Positions 42,757 to 46,503 of a stretch of 46,503 bases of DNA are shown one piece after another. Made by a program: the position numbers and the translations under genes. Origin of the DNA: Citrobacter sp. JGM124 (lineage in GTDB: Bacteria > Pseudomonadota > Gammaproteobacteria > Enterobacterales > Enterobacteriaceae); assembly GCF_018257795.1 (NCBI RefSeq), contig NZ_JAERJD010000014.1, forward strand, positions 1-46,503, given 5' to 3'. The first letter of the stretch is position 1, and each line of letters starts with the position of its first letter. Below the pieces are notes generated by a model. It had not been told where the DNA came from. It made no database searches and worked only from the letters and a program-made list of their open reading frames with translations.

Positions 42757-43377
42757 TCATCTATGACTCCTATTAATATTGGGTTTGTTTGTTTTGGTGT
42801 TTTTTATACCAACACTTCTACCAACATTATTTAATGCACCTATATAAAATATCAATTAAAAACAATTGGTTATAACAACATATTATTGTCATTTTCTATC
42901 TGATGGTATTATCGATTTCAATGCCATATTGTCACTATTACTATGATTTTAATGCAATAAAAACATGTCATTGTGAAGTTATAACTCGATTTTTCACTTT
43001 GTCCACTCTTGAGGATTTTCAGTTTAAAGCACATCTTTTGGTATATGGATACCCAATAAAGAAACCATTCTATTGGGCCATATCCTGACGTTACGATGTT
43101 TATCTACTATGCATGGTATTGTTTTAAGTAAGACGCTGATTTCAATTCTCAGCGAGTTAGCGGCTGAAGTAGAAGCATCGACGGTACTTGAGTGTGAAAA
43201 ACGATAAAAAATATAACTAATTGAATTTGTTTTTGTTTTTTTTATTAGTTAAACTTTTTTAAAAAAGTGTTGACCCAAAAATTATTGCGGGTAATATGTT
43301 TTGCAGACGCAACGGGTCTTGTTATTTGTATCTACAGTCAATGATGTGGCTGTCTGTTTTTCACGGAGATTATTCAC
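42757..43377. other. AT-rich start of the second island
   Basis: No convincing gene. An inverted repeat ACTTTTTT/AAAAAAGT (43253-43268) borders the promoter at 43270. Confidence 0.5.
43270..43297 (+). promoter_or_regulatory. Sigma-70-like promoter
   Basis: TTGACC, a 16-bp spacer, then TAATAT, ~80 bp before the ATG at 43378. The palindrome ACTTTTTTAAAAAAGT abuts the -35 box and may be an operator. Confidence 0.5.
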
Positions 43378-43641
43378 ATGAAAAAACAGATTGTTCACAC
43401 AATTGAAAAAACCATAATCAGTCTTGAGATATTAATGGAGGTTTGTAAAAAAAATAATGAGCATATAATTTCAGCGGAATTGTCTTCTATCAAAGAAGAA
43501 TTAAAGACAATTCTTAATGAAGATCATGATCAAAAAATTAAGAGTTCGGGTGCTATGATAGCCAATTGGGCACGAGTGCTTGCTTTTCTTAAATTGATTC
43601 AAGATATTTATACTCATTTTTTTGATGGTTCCTCTAAGTGA
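43378..43641 (+). CDS. Hypothetical small helical protein
   Basis: 87 residues, CGGAGA ribosome site. Two amphipathic helices (KTIISLEILMEVCKKNNEHI and LSSIKEELKTILNED) and a hydrophobic end (WARVLAFLKLIQDIYTHFF). No family recognised. It stands alone with its own promoter. Confidence 0.55.
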   Translation: MKKQIVHTIEKTIISLEILMEVCKKNNEHIISAELSSIKEELKTILNEDHDQKIKSSGAMIANWARVLAFLKLIQDIYTHFFDGSSK

Positions 43642-43900
43642 GCTTTGTCAGTAAACACTTAATATCTTCGTAAATGCAGCCTACTAATCTGCAATACATG
43701 TGAGGTGATACAATAAAACACGCGGTCAGTCGCTGCTAATAACTGAAGTCTTATCTGAAACCTTTTCTACATTCATATTGAGGTATTGAGTGTAAGTTAA
43801 AATTATAGATTGATTTTTATATTGAATATGTTATTTATTTAAGGTGCGAGATATGAATATAACAAATTTAAGTTATTTCTGATCTCATTGACAGTAAAAC

Positions 43901-43926
43901 AAAAAAGTGCAGACAGTCACTTTTTT
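43901..43926. terminator. Rho-independent terminator
   Basis: AAAAAAGTG/CACTTTTTT with an 8-nt loop, symmetrical A and T runs, between the genes at 43378 and 44015. Confidence 0.8.
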
Positions 43927-44014
43927 GGTTTCATTCAGTGCGTCGACTGACCTTTGCCTGAATTAGATTTAAATGACAAAATATCATAGAAGTCAATAAA
44001 TGAAGGTGGAATAT

Positions 44015-44341
44015 ATGTCTTTCTTTAATGGTAATGCTGTTGTGGTAAAAAGATGTAACCAGATGGCATCTGATAAGCGCTATTTGGAGGAAGTGCTTCG
44101 TACTATTATTGATGAACATTTATCAGTTCTTTCAATTACTGAGCCATTGACAACTATGTCAATGGTGGCGAAAAAGAGCTATGCCCGAATATGTTTTTAC
44201 CCCGTTTGTGATTTTTATACATTATACTTAAAGGATCTGTCAGTAGAAACTTTCAGTTTTGCTCTAATTTGGTTGGAGATGACTCATTATAATTCAAGAG
44301 GGAGGAAGAAGTTAATTAATAAATCATACTATCAAATATAA
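44015..44341 (+). CDS. Hypothetical protein paired with an XRE regulator
   Basis: About 108 residues from the ATG at 44015, which has AAGGTGG five bases ahead; the ATG at 44000 overlaps that site. No recognised family (YLEEVLRTIIDEHLSVLSIT, then YARICFYPVCDFYTLYL). It ends 10 bp before the XRE gene. The pair has the size and order of a toxin-antitoxin or regulator-partner operon, but no toxin motif is visible. Confidence 0.55.
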   Translation: MSFFNGNAVVVKRCNQMASDKRYLEEVLRTIIDEHLSVLSITEPLTTMSMVAKKSYARICFYPVCDFYTLYLKDLSVETFSFALIWLEMTHYNSRGRKKLINKSYYQI

Positions 44342-44351
44342 TGAGGTTCTT

Positions 44352-44648
44352 ATGAATTTATCGTATTTTTCTGGATTTAAAATAAAAGCATTACGACTTA
44401 AGGAGAATAAAAATCTGCAAGAAGTATCAGAAGGATTAGGCATTACAAAAACATATCTTTCATTAATTGAGAATGGTAAAAAGAAACCTTCAAAAAAAAT
44501 TATATATAAAGCCGCACATTATTTTTCAGTTCCTGAAAACTCATTGGTTGAAAGTTCATCTTTTTTACAAGACTTGGCAAAAGTAGCGGATGAAATTGAT
44601 CTTTCTGACTTAATCGTTGCATTTGAAATATTATCAAAGAAAGAATGA
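44352..44648 (+). CDS. XRE-family HTH regulator
   Basis: 98 residues. HTH at ~8-62: FKIKALRLKENKNLQEVSEG, then LGITKTYLSLIENGKKKPSK, a standard Cro/CI fold. The C-terminal ~35 residues (DLAKVADEIDLSDLIVAFEI) are acidic and may bind the partner encoded upstream. AGGTTCTT lies ahead of the ATG. Probably autoregulates the operon. Confidence 0.85.
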   Translation: MNLSYFSGFKIKALRLKENKNLQEVSEGLGITKTYLSLIENGKKKPSKKIIYKAAHYFSVPENSLVESSSFLQDLAKVADEIDLSDLIVAFEILSKKE

Positions 44649-44880
44649 TATATTAAATGACATGGTGAAATATATACTTTTGAGTATGTCTATTAATTTA
44701 CTAGAAGTAAACAATATGAACTTATTTTCTTATCATTCATTATAATCAATGATTTTTATTTTAATGGACTATGATACTGATTTGTCTTTTTAAAAATGAA
44801 ATAATTATCGGGTTTTATTTTTCATACAGAATGTAATCAATTAATTATTATTTATAATAAAAACACTGACAAAGAAAATT

Positions 44881-45774
44881 ATGACCAAAAAGATGTCTAA
44901 AGCGGAGATTGTAGAAGCACTAAGCGAATGGTTTGATGTAAGCCGATATGATGTGCTGAAAGATTTAACGCTAGAAAAAATTTATGCTGAGCTAGAAAGA
45001 CGGATCTTTGCCTATAAAGCTCGGCAGCAGTGGGAAACAGCAGGCCAAGAGAACCAATTGCTGGCGATACATCATGATGCCTTGATCCGTTCTGGTCAGG
45101 TTATACGTGAGACTAAATGGCTTTCTGATAGCCATATGCTGGCACACAGTTATGCCGTCAGGCCAATGACAAGGACTTCACTGTTCAACTATGGAAGGGC
45201 GATGTATCGTCTGGAAAACAACACGCCTAAAGATAATGTTTCAGTGAGTTCAGAATACATCTCTGAATACTTGAAGCAGGGTGGATTGAATCCTGCTAAC
45301 AAGATGTTGATTGAGATTGATTTAGATGAAGCTAGCAGTGATGATCTGGCTGAACACCTAAAAGTGCTTATCAATCAGTGGCAGAAGCACCTCAAGGTAT
45401 CTAAGCTCCCAGAAAAAGATTTCCGCTTTGGTCATAAAACCTTCCAGAAGATACTCGATTACAAAATCATCCCTCTTATGGATCTCATTGGTTGGGAACA
45501 ACTCAACAATCAGAAAATCCCTTATCCTGTGTTGGCTGGTATCCTCCATACCGATATGCGCTATGCCAGAGGCAGCGAACAAATCAAAGATACGGATTAC
45601 CCTCTGGCCTATGAGTTTTTGAACAATGATAATTATTTCAAATCGTTAAATGATTTTTTCATAAAAAACATGCATGTGAAGAGTTCAGATATACCTATTA
45701 TCATGAGTGGCAAATCTAAAGACAAGAAGCAACAGTCACTAAGTCTGAACATCTCCGATATTCACTTGGGCTGA
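44881..45774 (+). CDS. DUF6387-like protein of genomic islands
   Basis: 297 residues, soluble. The start MSKAEIVEALSEWFDVSRYD and the middle LINQWQKHLKVSKL, then QKILDYKIIPLMDLIGWEQL, resemble the DUF6387 family, which is common near tRNA-linked islands and integrases. No known activity. Single gene with AT-rich flanks. Confidence 0.65.
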   Translation: MTKKMSKAEIVEALSEWFDVSRYDVLKDLTLEKIYAELERRIFAYKARQQWETAGQENQLLAIHHDALIRSGQVIRETKWLSDSHMLAHSYAVRPMTRTSLFNYGRAMYRLENNTPKDNVSVSSEYISEYLKQGGLNPANKMLIEIDLDEASSDDLAEHLKVLINQWQKHLKVSKLPEKDFRFGHKTFQKILDYKIIPLMDLIGWEQLNNQKIPYPVLAGILHTDMRYARGSEQIKDTDYPLAYEFLNNDNYFKSLNDFFIKNMHVKSSDIPIIMSGKSKDKKQQSLSLNISDIHLG

Positions 45775-46119
45775 TGGACTAATTTCGTTTTTCACAAACG
45801 ATCTCCATAAAATTATTCAATCTAACGCACAGTAATAAATATTTTAAAATCGTAGTAAATAAAAAACTATTCGAATAGGCGTTGAAACGTATAAATTAGA
45901 ATGACGCTGAAGATCCTATTTACTGAAGCTGAATATAATAGCGGATCTATTCCCGAATGCAGCCGAATTAATAGATACGTAATTAAAGTGATCCATACGT
46001 CAAGACCGCTCCATCGTTACTTCCATGTCGCCTTTATGTCAATAATCACATGATAAATATGATATTTAAGTTAAATCACAAATCAGTTAGTATTGCCGCC
46101 ACGCAGTGACAGGCATGAC
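45775..46119. other. AT-rich intergenic region
   Basis: 345 bases without a gene or clear signal that I can support. The next genes are less AT-rich and belong to a toxin or type VI locus. Confidence 0.5.
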
Positions 46120-46365
46120 ATGGAAAAGGAAATGGATCGTCAATATAACAATAAAGTGACCCCGGAACTGTTGGCAGCAATGGATCAATCATCATTTACG
46201 GCGGAACAACTGGCAGAGATGGATGATGAAGGACGAGTACTGAGCGAAGAGCAGGATGAATACATCAGGCTGCATCCTGTGACAGTGCTCTGGCGTAAGG
46301 CTGTGTCGGGGATACTGACTGGCAGTGGTCTTGTCAATGGAGAGGTAAATGATGGGATATCGTGA
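46120..46365 (+). CDS. Small acidic protein before a PAAR gene
   Basis: About 81 residues (start at 46120 or 46132; the TTG at 46093 is unlikely). Acidic (VTPELLAAMDQSSFTAEQLA, then EEQDEYIRLHPVTVLWRKAV) with a weakly hydrophobic end. Overlaps the PAAR gene by ~17 bp, so they form one operon. It may be a loading adaptor or conserved companion; family not recognised. Confidence 0.55.
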   Translation: MEKEMDRQYNNKVTPELLAAMDQSSFTAEQLAEMDDEGRVLSEEQDEYIRLHPVTVLWRKAVSGILTGSGLVNGEVNDGIS

Positions 46366-46503
46366 GAACTGTTACGGGCGGGGACTTGCCCTGCATGGAG
46401 ATAAAACAACCACGGGTGCCAGTTGCATCAGTTCACTGGGGCAGGGTACCTCTAATTTTGGTCTGGGGATAGTGCGTAAGGGGGATCACACCACCACCTG
46501 TCC
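46349..46503 (+). CDS. PAAR-domain protein, N-terminal part (runs off the window)
   Basis: Starts ATGATG with GGAGAGG ahead. The 51 visible residues (GYRENCYGRGLALHGDKTTT, then GASCISSLGQGTSNFG, then GIVRKGDHTTTC) are a PAAR domain, with GD-x-T-T-x-G and GD-x-T-T-C turns. PAAR proteins tip the VgrG spike of type VI secretion systems and often carry an S-type pyocin domain and a toxin tip, as the gene tail at the window start does. Confidence 0.85.
   Translation, partial: MMGYRENCYGRGLALHGDKTTTGASCISSLGQGTSNFGLGIVRKGDHTTTC

Noticed and set aside
42903..43088. 61-codon frame at the start of the second island
   Set aside because: No ribosome site, no recognisable pattern, and an AT-rich random-looking translation.

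Overview
The window looks like chromosomal DNA of an enterobacterium (order Enterobacterales). The best core evidence is a tRNA-Asn gene followed by recognisable nac and cbl genes, an order also known from E. coli, with a sigma-54 promoter and an NtrC-type site in front of nac. I cannot name the genus. The core block (about 29.0-42.7 kb) is less AT-rich than the regions on either side, which are clearly accessory.

Region 1 (1-4.2 kb) is a graveyard of polymorphic-toxin tips. It opens inside the C-terminal part of an S-type-pyocin-domain toxin ending in a colicin E3-like rRNase, followed by its putative immunity gene. After it lie three more cassettes that repeat the same linker but carry other tips: a second E3-like rRNase with a cloacin-type immunity gene, a colicin D-like predicted RNase with a CPCC zinc-binding-type partner, and a broken DNase immunity (Im9-like) gene. 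An intact IS3-family (IS407-group) element and a decayed IS256-family transposase sit between them. The last gene of the window starts a PAAR protein, the usual N-terminus of this kind of type VI secretion effector.

Region 2 (about 4.3-29.0 kb) is an AT-rich integrated mobilizable element. It carries a RepL-like initiator with four palindromic iterons, a long non-coding origin-like region, a MOBQ (MobA/MobL) relaxase with an IncQ-like oriT, a TraD-like small mobilization protein, a type IVb major pilin (PilS-like), a PilV-like tip adhesin, a type III restriction-modification system, an FRG-domain protein, two lipoproteins, an ankyrin-repeat protein, several unknown small proteins and a P4-type integrase next to tRNA-Asn. 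No mating-pair formation or pilus assembly genes are present. A five-copy hairpin repeat with compensatory base changes lies near the origin and near oriT. A further stretch at 16.6-18.0 kb is rich in RNA-like structure, including two mutually exclusive pairings.

Region 3 (29.1-42.6 kb) is core or long-resident DNA: nac, cbl, a three-gene putative biosynthetic operon (AsnO/VioC-like Fe/2OG oxygenase, HD phosphohydrolase, DegT/DnrJ aminotransferase) followed by a LysR gene, an AaeA/X/B-like efflux operon with a divergent AraC-type regulator, and a DASS-family anion transporter.

Region 4 (42.7 kb-end) starts at a second, truncated copy of the tRNA-Asn 3' end plus its terminator, the expected left end of another tRNA-Asn island. 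It holds a small orphan gene, a small gene paired with an XRE regulator, a DUF6387-like gene, and the start of a PAAR gene.
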